The position numbers and the translations under genes were made by a program. Source: Liolophura sinensis (lineage: Eukaryota > Mollusca > Polyplacophora > Chitonida > Chitonidae). Taken from it: a stretch of DNA of 64,000 nt. The notes below the pieces were generated by a model. It made no database searches and had not been told where the DNA came from. It was given only the letters and a program-made list of their open reading frames with translations. The stretch spans positions 1 to 64,000 of the forward strand of contig NW_027018067.1 of the NCBI RefSeq assembly GCF_032854445.1. Direction: 5' to 3'. Positions 1-9,351 of this stretch are shown here, piece after piece. Position 1 is the first letter of the stretch, and each line of letters begins with the position of its first letter.

Positions 1-65
1 ATGAAAAGTTGAATATAGTAATGACCAGTCGCGATTGTACATAGTTAATGTAGCCGATTTCAATT

Positions 66-102
66 AGAAAAAATACCAGGCAAAAATCCAAAAGTAGAAA
101 AA
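66..102. other. A-tract hypervariable segment of the monomer (reference copy)
   Basis: Four runs of 4-6 A (68-73, 82-86, 90-93, 98-102) have centres about 13.5, 7.5 and 8.5 bp apart, a mean close to 9.8 bp, near one helical turn. Phased A-tracts are known to curve DNA. This segment also defines the monomer types of the array by what follows CAATT: R (CGCAAAAAGACC), S (AGCAAAAAGACC), K (AGAAAAAATACC), L (AGAAAAAAAGACC) and D (AGACAAAA). It recurs at the same offset in every monomer. The curvature is an inference; the runs are seen directly. Confidence 0.7.
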
Positions 103-209
103 CTGTTCCAATGCTGCTGGTAAGAGGCTAATCCGACGTATTTTTTGACGAGAAATCGAATGGTGCAAACCACGTTGCTCTCCGACTAATACTTTTGGCT
201 GTAGCCACA

Positions 210-223
210 AATGAATAATCATT
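210..223. other. Short palindrome AATGA-ATAA-TCATT (reference copy)
   Basis: A 5-bp inverted repeat around a 4-base loop sits in the conserved part of the monomer. It is unchanged in nearly every copy (M94 has AAGTGAATAATC near 51387, and M66 has lost one A near 35983). It could be a protein-binding palindrome or simply chance in AT-rich DNA. Confidence 0.4.
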
Positions 224-234
224 GATGTCAAGAT

Positions 235-240
235 CACGTG
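235..240. promoter_or_regulatory. CACGTG E-box-like palindrome (reference copy)
   Basis: The core ATCACGTG occurs at the same offset in almost every monomer. It is a perfect 6-bp palindrome, and the eight bases fit the RTCACRTG consensus bound by Cbf1-type bHLH proteins at the yeast CDEI centromere element. In M29 and M39 it is changed to CAGGTG (near 15633 and 21131). Conservation is visible; binding is only a possibility, since an 8-base match in a 550-bp unit is not rare. Confidence 0.35.
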
Positions 241-372
241 CCCAGCAACGGCTCTTACTCCATGGAAACCAAGGAAATTTGCAATTTTTCAACAGCTGGA
301 GATGCCTGACCCAATTGCGCATCTTTTGGCACCTTATTGATGTGGGTCAGTGTTCAATTGTACTTTTTACAG

Positions 373-483
373 CGGACTGTATCAAGTACCTTGTGTTTTT
401 TTTATATACAAATGGTGTGGTTTTTCTACATGTAGATAAAGACATTGAGTTTGTCTTCGACTTAGAAGTAAGACATTTGCTGG
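373..483 (+). other. Splice-site-flanked 111-bp open segment, possible relic exon (reference copy)
   Basis: A pyrimidine-rich stretch ending in TTTTTACAG (to 372) is followed by 111 bp and then GTGAGT (484-489), a textbook donor. The segment is exactly 37 codons in the frame that reads ADCIKYLVFFLYTNGVVFLH and continues to EVRHLLG. Its two ends are in the same phase, so segments from successive monomers would join in frame. The property holds only in copies whose T-run has 8 T; runs of 7, 9 or 10 break it. An upstream GTAAGAG donor-like site lies at 120. This may be a fragment of an old gene exon carried into the satellite, or chance. No function is claimed. Confidence 0.3.
396..403 (+). repeat. 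Length-variable T-run followed by ATATAC (reference copy, 8 T)
   Basis: A mononucleotide run of 8 T in most monomers varies to 7 (for example M18, M21, M24, M30, M31, M33, M40, M41, M43, M100, M103, M107, M110, M114), 9 (M2, M60, M61, M64, M68, M77, M80, M81, M83, M85, M97) and 10 (M51, M54, M56). The length mostly follows the HOR position of the monomer, so it is inherited with the copy rather than random. It also shifts any reading frame crossing it. Confidence 0.8.
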
Positions 484-493
484 GTGAGTTAAA

Positions 494-506
494 TGGGCTT
501 GGCCCA
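494..506. other. Small hairpin TGGGC-TTG-GCCCA (reference copy)
   Basis: A perfect 5-bp GC-rich stem with a 3-base loop lies near the 3' end of the monomer. A common variant TGGGC-TTT-GCCCA (M25, M29, M39, M57, M96, M97) alters only the loop. Another variant ending GCCAAAAAG (M16, M19, M22, M34, M44, M46) destroys the stem, and TGCGC (M71, M72, M88, M89, M91, M92) weakens it. It is too short to call a terminator. Confidence 0.35.
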
Positions 507-1651
507 AAGATTTGACATCGTCTGGGCTACCGAAGGGCACATAACTTATAATGAAAAGTTGAATATAGTAATGACCAGTCGCGATTGTACATAGTTAATG
601 TAGCCGATTTCAATTCGCAAAAAGACCAGGCAAAAATCCAAAAGTGGAAAAACTGTTCCAATGCTGCTGGTAAGAGGCTAATCCGACGTATTTTTTGACG
701 AGAAATCGAATGGTGCAAACCGCGTTGCTCTCCGACCAATACTTTTGGCTGTAGCCACAAATGAATAATCATTGATGTCAAGATCACGTGCCCAGCAACT
801 GCTCTTACTCCATGGAAACCAAGGAAATTTGCAATTTTTCAACAGCTGGAGATGCCTGGCCCAATTGCGCATCTTTTGGCACCTTATTGATGTGGGTCAG
901 TGTTCAATTGTACTTTTTACAGCGGACTGTATCAAGTACCTTGTGTTTTTTTTTATATACAAATGGTGTGGTTTTTCTACATGTAGATAAAGACATTGAG
1001 TTTGTCTTCGACTTAGAAGTAAGACATTTGCTGGGTGAGTTAAATGGGCTTGGCCCAAAGATTTGACGTCGTCTGGGCTACCGAAGGGCACATAACTTAT
1101 AATGAAAAGTTGAATATAGTAATGACCAGTCGCGATTGTACATAGTTAATGTAGCCGATTTCAATTAAAAAAAATACCAGGCAAAAATCCAAAAGTGGAA
1201 AAACTGTTCCAATGCTGCTGGTAAGAGGCTAATCCGACGTATTTTTTGACGAGAAATCGAATGGTGCAAACCACGTTGCTCTCCGACCAATACTTTTGGC
1301 TGTAGCCACAAATGAATAATCATTGATGTCAAGATCACGTGCCCAGCAACGGCTCTTACTCCATGGAAACCAAGGAAATTTGCAATTTTTCAACAGCTGG
1401 AGATGCCTGCCCAAATTGCGCATCTTTTGGCACCTTATTGATGTGGGTCAGTGTTCAATTGTACTTTTTACAGCGGACTGTATCAAGTACCTTGTGTTTT
1501 TTTTATATACAAATGGTGTGGTTTTTCTACATGTAGATAAAGACATTGAGTTTGTCTTCGACTTAGAAGTAAGACATTTGCTGGGTGAGTCAAATGGGCT
1601 TGGCCCAAAGATTTGACGTCGTCTGGGCTACCGAAGGCCACATAACTTATA

Positions 1652-3851
1652 ATGAAAAGTTGAATATAGTAATGACCAGTCGCGATTGTACATAGTTAAT
1701 GTAGCCGATTTCAATTCGCAAAAAGACCTGGGAAAAATCCAAAAGTGGAAAAACTGTTCCAATGCTGCTGGTAAGAGGCTAATCCGACGTATTTTTTGAC
1801 GAGAAATCGAATGGTGCAAACCGCGTTGCTCTCCGACCAATACTTTTGGCTGTAGCCACAAATGAATAATCATTGATGTCAAGATCACGTGCCCAGCAAC
1901 GGCTCTTACTCCATGGAAACCAAGGAAATTTGCAATTTTTCAACAGCTGGAGATGCCTGGCCCAATTGCGCATCTTTTGGCACCTTATTGATGTGGGTCA
2001 GTGTTCAATTGTCCTTTTTACAGCGGACTGTATCAAGTACCTTGTGTTTTTTTTATATACAAATGGTGTGGTTTTCCTACATGTAGATAAAGACATTGAG
2101 TTTGTCTTCGACTTAGAAGTAAGACATTTGCTGGGTGAGTTAAATGGGCTTGGCCCAAAGATTTGACGTCGTCTGGGCTACCGAAGGGCACATAACTTAT
2201 AATGAAAAGTTGAATATAGTAATGACCAGTCGCGATTGTACATAGTTAATGTAGCCGATTTCAATTCGCAAAAAGACCAGGCAAAAATCCAAAAGTGGAA
2301 AAACTGTTCCAATGCTGCTGGTAAGAGGCTAATCCGACGTATTTTTTGACGAGAAATCGAATGGTGCAAACCGCGTTGCTCTCCGACCAATACTTTTGGC
2401 TGTAGCCACAAATGAATAATCATTGATGTCAAGATCACGTGCCCAGCAACGGCTCTTACTCCATGGAAACCAAGGAAATTTGCAATTTTTCAACAGCTGG
2501 GGATGCCTGGCCCAATTGCGCATCTTTTGGCACCTTATTGATGTGGGTCAGTGTTCAATTGTACTTTTTACAGCGGACTGTATCAAGTACCTTGTGTTTT
2601 TTTTATATACAAATGGTGTGGTTTTTCTACATGTAGATAAAGACATTGAGTTTGTCTTCGACTTAGAAGTAAGACATTTGCTGGGTGAGTTAAATGGGCT
2701 TGGCCCAAAGATTTGACGTCGTCTGGGCTACCGAAGGGCACATAACTTATAATGAAAAGTTGAATATAGTAATGACCAGTCGCGAGTGTACATAGTTAAT
2801 GTAGCCGATTTCAATTCGCAAAAAGACCAGGCAAAAATCCAAAAGTAGAAAAACTGTTCCAATGCTGCTGGTAAGAGGCTAATCCGACGTATTTTTTGAC
2901 GAGAAATCGAATGGTGCAAACCGCGTTGCTCTCCGACCAATACTTTTGGCTATAGCCACAAATGAATAATCATTGATGTCAAGATCACGTGCCCAGCAAC
3001 GGGTCTTACTCCATGGAAACCAAGGAAATTTGCAATTTTTCAACAGCTGGAGATGCCTGGCCCAATTGCGCATCTTTTGGCACCTTATTGATGTGGGTCA
3101 GTGTTCAATTGTACTTTTTACAGCGGACTGTATCAAGTACCTTGTGTTTTTTTTATATACAAATGGTGTGGTTCTTCTACATGTAGATAAAGACATTGAG
3201 TTTGTCTTCGACTTAGAAGTGAGACATTTGCTGGGTGAGTTAAATGGGCTTGGCCCAAAGATTTGGCGTCGTCTGGGCTACCGAAGGGCACATAACTTAT
3301 AATGAAAAGTTGAATATAGTAATGACCAGTCGCGATTGTACATAGTTAATGTAGCCGATTTCAATTAGCAAAAAGACCTGGCAAAAATCCAAAAGTGGAA
3401 AAACTGTTCCAATGCTGCTGGTAAGAGGCTAATCCGACGTATTTTTTGACGAGAAATCGAATGGTGCAAACCGCGTTGCTCTCCGACCAATACTTTTGGC
3501 TGTAGCCACAAATGAATAATCATTGATGTCAAGATCACGTGCCCAGCAACGGCTCTTACTCCATGGAAACCAAGGAAATTTGCAATTTTTCAACAGCTGG
3601 AGATGCCTGGCCCAATTGCGCATCTTTTGGCACCTTATTGATGTGGGTCAGTGTTCAATTGTCCTTTTTACAGCGGACTGTATCAAGTACCTTGTGTTTT
3701 TTTTATATACAAATGGTGTGGTTTTTCTACATGTAGATAAAGACATTGAGTTTGTCTTCGACTTAGAAGTAAGACATTTGCTGGGTGAGTTAAATGGGCT
3801 TGGCCCAAAGATTTGACGTCGTCTGGGCTACCGAAGGGCACATAACTTATA
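1652..3851 (+). repeat. 4-monomer HOR-4a, copy 1 (M4-M7)
   Basis: Starts are 1652, 2202, 2752 and 3302, a total of 2200 bp. Markers by position: first monomer GTCCTTTT with GTTTTCCTAC; second GCTGGGG; third GCGAGTGTAC, TATAGCC, CGGGTCTT and GTTCTTC; fourth AGCAAAAAGACCTGG with GTCCTTTT. The first monomer differs from its counterparts in copies 2 and 3 in its 5' part (CGC and CCTGGGAAAAATCC here). Confidence 0.9.
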
Positions 3852-6051
3852 ATGAAAAGTTGAATATAGTAATGACCAGTCGCGATTGTACATAGTTAAT
3901 GTAGCCGATTTCAATTAGCAAAAAGACCTGGCAAAAATCCAAAAGTGGAAAAACTGTTCCAATGCTGCTGGTAAGAGGCTAATCCGACGTATTTTTTGAC
4001 GAGAAATCGAATGGTGCAAACCGCGTTGCTCTCCGACCAATACTTTTGGCTGTAGCCACAAATGAATAATCATTGATGTCAAGATCACGTGCCCAGCAAC
4101 GGCTCTTACTCCATGAAAACCAAGGAAATTTGCAATTTTTCAACAGCTGGAGATGCCTGGCCCAATTGCGCATCTTTTGGCACCTTATTGATGTGGGTCA
4201 GTGTTCAATTGTCCTTTTTACAGCGGACTGTATCAAGTACCTTGTGTTTTTTTTATATACAAATGGTGTGGTTTTCCTACATGTAGATAAAGACATTGAG
4301 TTTGTCTTCGACTTAGAAGTAAGACATTTGCTGGGTGAGTTAAATGGGCTTGGCCCAAAGATTTGACGTCGTCTGGGCTACCGAAGGGCACATAACTTAT
4401 AATGAAAAGTTGAATATAGTAATGACCAGTCGCGATTGTACATAGTTAATGTAGCCGATTTCAATTCGCAAAAAGACCAGGCAAAAATCCAAAAGTGGAA
4501 AAACTGTTCCAATGCTGCTGGTAAGAGGCTAATCCGACGTATTTTTTGACGAGAAATCGAATGGTGCAAACCGCGTTGCTCTCCGACCAATACTTTTGGC
4601 TGTAGCCACAAATGAATAATCATTGATGTCAAGATCACGTGCCCAGCAACGGCTCTTACTCCATGGAAACCAAGGAAATTTGCAATTTTTCAACAGCTGG
4701 GGATGCCTGGCCCAATTGCGCATCTTTTGGCACCTTATTGATGTGGGTCAGTGTTCAATTGTACTTTTTACAGCGGACTGTATCAAGTACCTTGTGTTTT
4801 TTTTATATACAAATGGTGTGGTTTTTCTACATGTAGATAAAGACATTGAGTTTGTCTTCGACTTAGAAGTAAGACATTTGCTGGGTGAGTTAAATGGGCT
4901 TGGCCCAAAGATTTGACGTCGTCTGGGCTACCGAAGGGCACATAACTTATAATGAAAAGTTGAATATAGTAATGACCAGTCGCGAGTGTACATAGTTAAT
5001 GTAGCCGATTTCAATTCGCAAAAAGACCAGGCAAAAATCCAAAAGTAGAAAAACTGTTCCAATGCTGCTGGTAAGAGGCTAATCCGACGTATTTTTTGAC
5101 GAGAAATCGAATGGTGCAAACCGCGTTGCTCTCCGACCAATACTTTTGGCTATAGCCACAAATGAATAATCATTGATGTCAAGATCACGTGCCCAGCAAC
5201 GGGTCTTACTCCATGGAAACCAAGGAAATTTGCAATTTTTCAACAGCTGGAGATGCCTGGCCCAATTGCGCATCTTTTGGCACCTTATTGATGTGGGTCA
5301 GTGTTCAATTGTACTTTTTACAGCGGACTGTATCAAGTACCTTGTGTTTTTTTTATATACAAATGGTGTGGTTCTTCTACATGTAGATAAAGACATTGAG
5401 TTTGTCTTCGACTTAGAAGTGAGACATTTGCTGGGTGAGTTAAATGGGCTTGGCCCAAAGATTTGGCGTCGTCTGGGCTACCGAAGGGCACATAACTTAT
5501 AATGAAAAGTTGAATATAGTAATGACCAGTCGCGATTGTACATAGTTAATGTAGCCGATTTCAATTAGCAAAAAGACCTGGCAAAAATCCAAAAGTGGAA
5601 AAACTGTTCCAATGCTGCTGGTAAGAGGCTAATCCGACGTATTTTTTGACGAGAAATCGAATGGTGCAAACCGCGTTGCTCTCCGACCAATACTTTTGGC
5701 TGTAGCCACAAATGAATAATCATTGATGTCAAGATCACGTGCCCAGCAACGGCTCTTACTCCATGGAAACCAAGGAAATTTGCAATTTTTCAACAGCTGG
5801 AGATGCCTGGCCCAATTGCGCATCTTTTGGCACCTTATTGATGTGGGTCAGTGTTCAATTGTCCTTTTTACAGCGGACTGTATCAAGTACCTTGTGTTTT
5901 TTTTATATACAAATGGTGTGGTTTTTCTACATGTAGATAAAGACATTGAGTTTGTCTTCGACTTAGAAGTAAGACATTTGCTGGGTGAGTTAAATGGGCT
6001 TGGCCCAAAGATTTGACGTCGTCTGGGCTACCGAAGGGCACATAACTTATA
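3852..6051 (+). repeat. 4-monomer HOR-4a, copy 2 (M8-M11)
   Basis: Starts are 3852, 4402, 4952 and 5502, a total of 2200 bp. It has the same marker order as copy 1. M8 carries a private CCATGAAAACC (near 4112) that is shared only with M12. Its 5' third is that of the fourth HOR monomer and its 3' part that of the first, so it looks like a conversion or crossover product. Confidence 0.9.
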
Positions 6052-8250
6052 ATGAAAAGTTGAATATAGTAATGACCAGTCGCGATTGTACATAGTTAAT
6101 GTAGCCGATTTCAATTAGCAAAAAGACCTGCCAAAATCCAAAAGTGGAAAAACTGTTCCAATGCTGCTGGTAAGAGGCTAATCCGACGTATTTTTTGACG
6201 AGAAATCGAATGGTGCAAACCGCGTTGCTCTCCGACCAATACTTTTGGCTGTAGCCACAAATGAATAATCATTGATGTCAAGATCACGTGCCCAGCAACG
6301 GCTCTTACTCCATGAAAACCAAGGAAATTTGCAATTTTTCAACAGCTGGAGATGCCTGGCCCAATTGCGCATCTTTTGGCACCTTATTGATGTGGGTCAG
6401 TGTTCAATTGTCCTTTTTACAGCGGACTGTATCAAGTACCTTGTGTTTTTTTTATATACAAATGGTGTGGTTTTCCTACATGTAGATAAAGACATTGAGT
6501 TTGTCTTCGACTTAGAAGTAAGACATTTGCTGGGTGAGTTAAATGGGCTTGGCCCAAAGATTTGACGTCGTCTGGGCTACCGAAGGGCACATAACTTATA
6601 ATGAAAAGTTGAATATAGTAATGACCAGTCGCGATTGTACATAGTTAATGTAGCCGATTTCAATTCGCAAAAAGACCAGGCAAAAATCCAAAAGTGGAAA
6701 AACTGTTCCAATGCTGCTGGTAAGAGGCTAATCCGACGTATTTTTTGACGAGAAATCGAATGGTGCAAACCGCGTTGCTCTCCGACCAATACTTTTGGCT
6801 GTAGCCACAAATGAATAATCATTGATGTCAAGATCACGTGCCCAGCAACGGCTCTTACTCCATGGAAACCAAGGAAATTTGCAATTTTTCAACAGCTGGG
6901 GATGCCTGGCCCAATTGCGCATCTTTTGGCACCTTATTGATGTGGGTCAGTGTTCAATTGTACTTTTTACAGCGGACTGTATCAAGTACCTTGTGTTTTT
7001 TTTATATACAAATGGTGTGGTTTTTCTACATGTAGATAAAGACATTGAGTTTGTCTTCGACTTAGAAGTAAGACATTTGCTGGGTGAGTTAAATGGGCTT
7101 GGCCCAAAGATTTGACGTCGTCTGGGCTACCGAAGGGCACATAACTTATAATGAAAAGTTGAATATAGTAATGACCAGTCGCGAGTGTACATAGTTAATG
7201 TAGCCGATTTCAATTCGCAAAAAGACCAGGCAAAAATCCAAAAGTAGAAAAACTGTTCCAATGCTGCTGGTAAGAGGCTAATCCGACGTATTTTTTGACG
7301 AGAAATCGAATGGTGCAAACCGCGTTGCTCTCCGACCAATACTTTTGGCTATAGCCACAAATGAATAATCATTGATGTCAAGATCACGTGCCCAGCAACG
7401 GGTCTTACTCCATGGAAACCAAGGAAATTTGCAATTTTTCAACAGCTGGAGATGCCTGGCCCAATTGCGCATCTTTTGGCACCTTATTGATGTGGGTCAG
7501 TGTTCAATTGTACTTTTTACAGCGGACTGTATCAAGTACCTTGTGTTTTTTTTATATACAAATGGTGTGGTTCTTCTACATGTAGATAAAGACATTGAGT
7601 TTGTCTTCGACTTAGAAGTGAGACATTTGCTGGGTGAGTTAAATGGGCTTGGCCCAAAGATTTGACGTCGTCTGGGCTACCGAAGGGCACATAACTTATA
7701 ATGAAAAGTTGAATATAGTAATGACCAGTCGCGATTGTACATAGTTAATGTAGCCGATTTCAATTAGCAAAAAGACCTGGCAAAAATCCAAAAGTGGAAA
7801 AACTGTTCCAATGCTGCTGGTAAGAGGCTAATCCGACGTATTTTTTGACGAGAAATCGAATGGTGCAAACCGCGTTGCTCTCCGACCAATACTTTTGGCT
7901 GTAGCCACAAATGAATAATCATTGATGTCAAGATCACGTGCCCAGCAACGGCTCTTACTCCATGGAAACCAAGGAAATTTGCAATTTTTCAACAGCTGGA
8001 GATGCCTGGCCCAATTGCGCATCTTTTGGCACCTTATTGATGTGGGTCAGTGTTCAATTGTCCTTTTTACAGCGGACTGTATCAAGTACCTTGTGTTTTT
8101 TTTATATACAAATGGTGTGGTTTTTCTACATGTAGATAAAGACATTGAGTTTGTCTTCGACTTAGAAGTAAGACATTTGCTGGGTGAGTTAAATGGGCTT
8201 GGCCCAAAGATTTGACGTCGTCTGGGCTACCGAAGGGCACATAACTTATA
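6052..8250 (+). repeat. 4-monomer HOR-4a, copy 3 (M12-M15)
   Basis: Starts are 6052, 6601, 7151 and 7701, a total of 2199 bp. By eye it differs from copy 2 at only about three places: CCTGCCAAAATCC near 6127, including a one-base loss, and TTTGACGTCG instead of TTTGGCGTCG near 7662. It is the youngest duplication in this block. Confidence 0.9.
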
Positions 8251-8801
8251 ATGAAAAGTTGAATATAGTAATGACCAGTCGCGAGTGTACATAGTTAATG
8301 TAGCCGATTTCAATTCGCAAAAAGACCAGGCAAAAATCCCAAAAGTGGAAAAACTGTTAAAATGCTGCTGGTAAGAGGCTAATCCGACGTATTTTTTGAC
8401 GAGAAATCGAATGGTGCAAACCGCGTTGCTCTCCGACCAATACTTTTGGCTGTAGCCACAAATGAATAATCATTGATGTCAAGATCACGTGCCCAGCAAC
8501 GGCTCTTACTCCATGGAAACCAAGGAAATTTGCAATTTTTCAACAGCTGGAGATGCCTGGCCCAATTGCGCATCTTTTGGCACCTTATTGATGTGGGTCA
8601 GTGTTAAATTGTACTTTTTACAGCGGACTGTATCAAGTACCTTGTGTTTTTTTTATATACAAATGGTGTGGTTTTTCTACATGTAGATAAAGACATTGAG
8701 TTTGTCTTCGACTTAGAAGTAAGACATTTGCTGGGTGAGTTAAATGGGCTTGCCAAAAAGATTTGACGTCGTCTGGGCTACCGAAGGGCACATAACTTAT
8801 A
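8251..8801 (+). repeat. Hybrid monomer M16
   Basis: It combines the GCGAGTGTAC marker of the third HOR-4a monomer at its 5' end with GTTAAAATGC (near 8357), GTTAAATTG (near 8602) and GCCAAAAAG (near 8752), which otherwise occur in other blocks. It marks the junction between the 4-monomer and 3-monomer HOR blocks. Confidence 0.8.
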
Positions 8802-9351
8802 ATGAAAAGTTGAATATAGTAATGACCAGTCGCGATTGTACATAGTTAATGTAGCCGATTTCAATTCGCAAAAAGACCAGGCAAAAATCCAAAAGTAGAA
8901 AAACTGTTCCAATGCTGCTGGTAAGAGGCTGATCCGACGTATTTTTTGACGAGAAATCGAATGGTGCAAACCGCGTTGCTCTCCGACCAATACTTTTGGC
9001 TATAGCCACAAATGAATAATCATTGATGTCAAGATCACGTGCCCAGCAACGGCTCTTACTCCATGGAAACCAAGGAAATTTGCAATTTTTCAACAGCTGG
9101 AGATGCCTGACCCAATTGCGCATCTTTTGGCACCTTATTGATGTGGGTCAGTGTTCAATTGTACTTTTTACAGCGGACTGTATCAAGTACCTTGTGTTTT
9201 TTTTATATACAAATGGTGTGGTTTTTCTACATGTAGATAAAGACATTGAGTTTGTCTTCGACTTAGAAGTAAGACATTTGCTGGGTTAGTTAAATGGGCT
9301 TGGCCCAAAGATTTGACGTCGTCTGGGCTACCGAAGGGCACATAACTTATA
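8802..9351 (+). repeat. Lead monomer M17 of the trimer block
   Basis: R-type with GCTGATCC near 8929, TATAGCC near 9000, CTGACCC near 9107 and GGGTTAGTTAAA near 9284. The last marker is shared with M20, M32 and M42, all of which precede a TGCTC monomer. It is therefore the third position of an incomplete upstream trimer copy. Confidence 0.8.

Larger units (their letters stand above)
1..550 (+). repeat. Reference monomer M1, used for offsets
   Basis: This copy serves as the ruler for the array. Offsets 1-60 are almost invariant. Offsets 66-102 form an A-rich segment that carries most of the variation between copies. Offsets 126-330 are strongly conserved and hold a small palindrome (210-223) and a CACGTG box (235-240). 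Offsets 360-372 look like a splice acceptor. A T-run lies at 396-403 and a GTGAGT donor-like site at 484. A short hairpin lies at 494-506, and the 3' end reads GGGCAC or GGCCAC depending on the copy. M1 itself has the rarer variants GACTAAT near 176, ACCACG near 171 and GACATC near 515. No start codon with a convincing long frame is present on either strand. Confidence 0.95.
1..1651 (+). repeat. Lead monomers M1-M3
   Basis: Starts are 1, 551 and 1102. M1 and M3 are K-type with ACCACG near offset 171. M2 is R-type with CAACTGCTC near 796 and a 9-T run. M1 shares GACTAAT and CTGACCC with the later monomers M19, M22, M34, M36, M44 and M46, and M2 shares the TGCTC change with M18, M21, M33 and M43. 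They therefore look like an edge fragment of the trimer seen at 8802-12649, cut by the window start. Confidence 0.85.

Noticed and set aside
55-158. Inverted repeat CGATTTC (55-61) / GAAATCG (152-158)
   Set aside because: Seven-base inverted matches separated by 90 bp are expected several times by chance in a 550-bp unit; the flanks do not extend the stem.
128-322. Minus-strand frames of 64, 86 and up to 111 codons repeated along the array
   Set aside because: They lie in the same DNA as the plus-strand frames, begin and end freely between copies, and show no recognisable domain. They are chance frames multiplied by the satellite.
456-470. CENP-B-box-like TTCGNNNNA half matches (all copies at offset 456; R-type copies also at the A-tract segment)
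   Set aside because: Both lack the CGGG half of the box, so the match is no better than chance.
222-515. Plus-strand open frame of 97 codons (starting MMSRSRAQQ) repeated in most monomers
   Set aside because: It recurs only because the DNA repeats. Its frame is broken by T-run changes, by the GGGTTAGTT stop in M17, M20, M32 and M42, and by many indels. Substitutions do not look biased to silent sites, and the composition is not that of a known family.
515-520. GACGTC palindrome near the 3' end as a CRE-type site
   Set aside because: The surrounding bases are TGACGTCG rather than TGACGTCA, and the core varies (GACATC in M1, GATGTC in M61 and M74, GGCGTC in M6 and M10).
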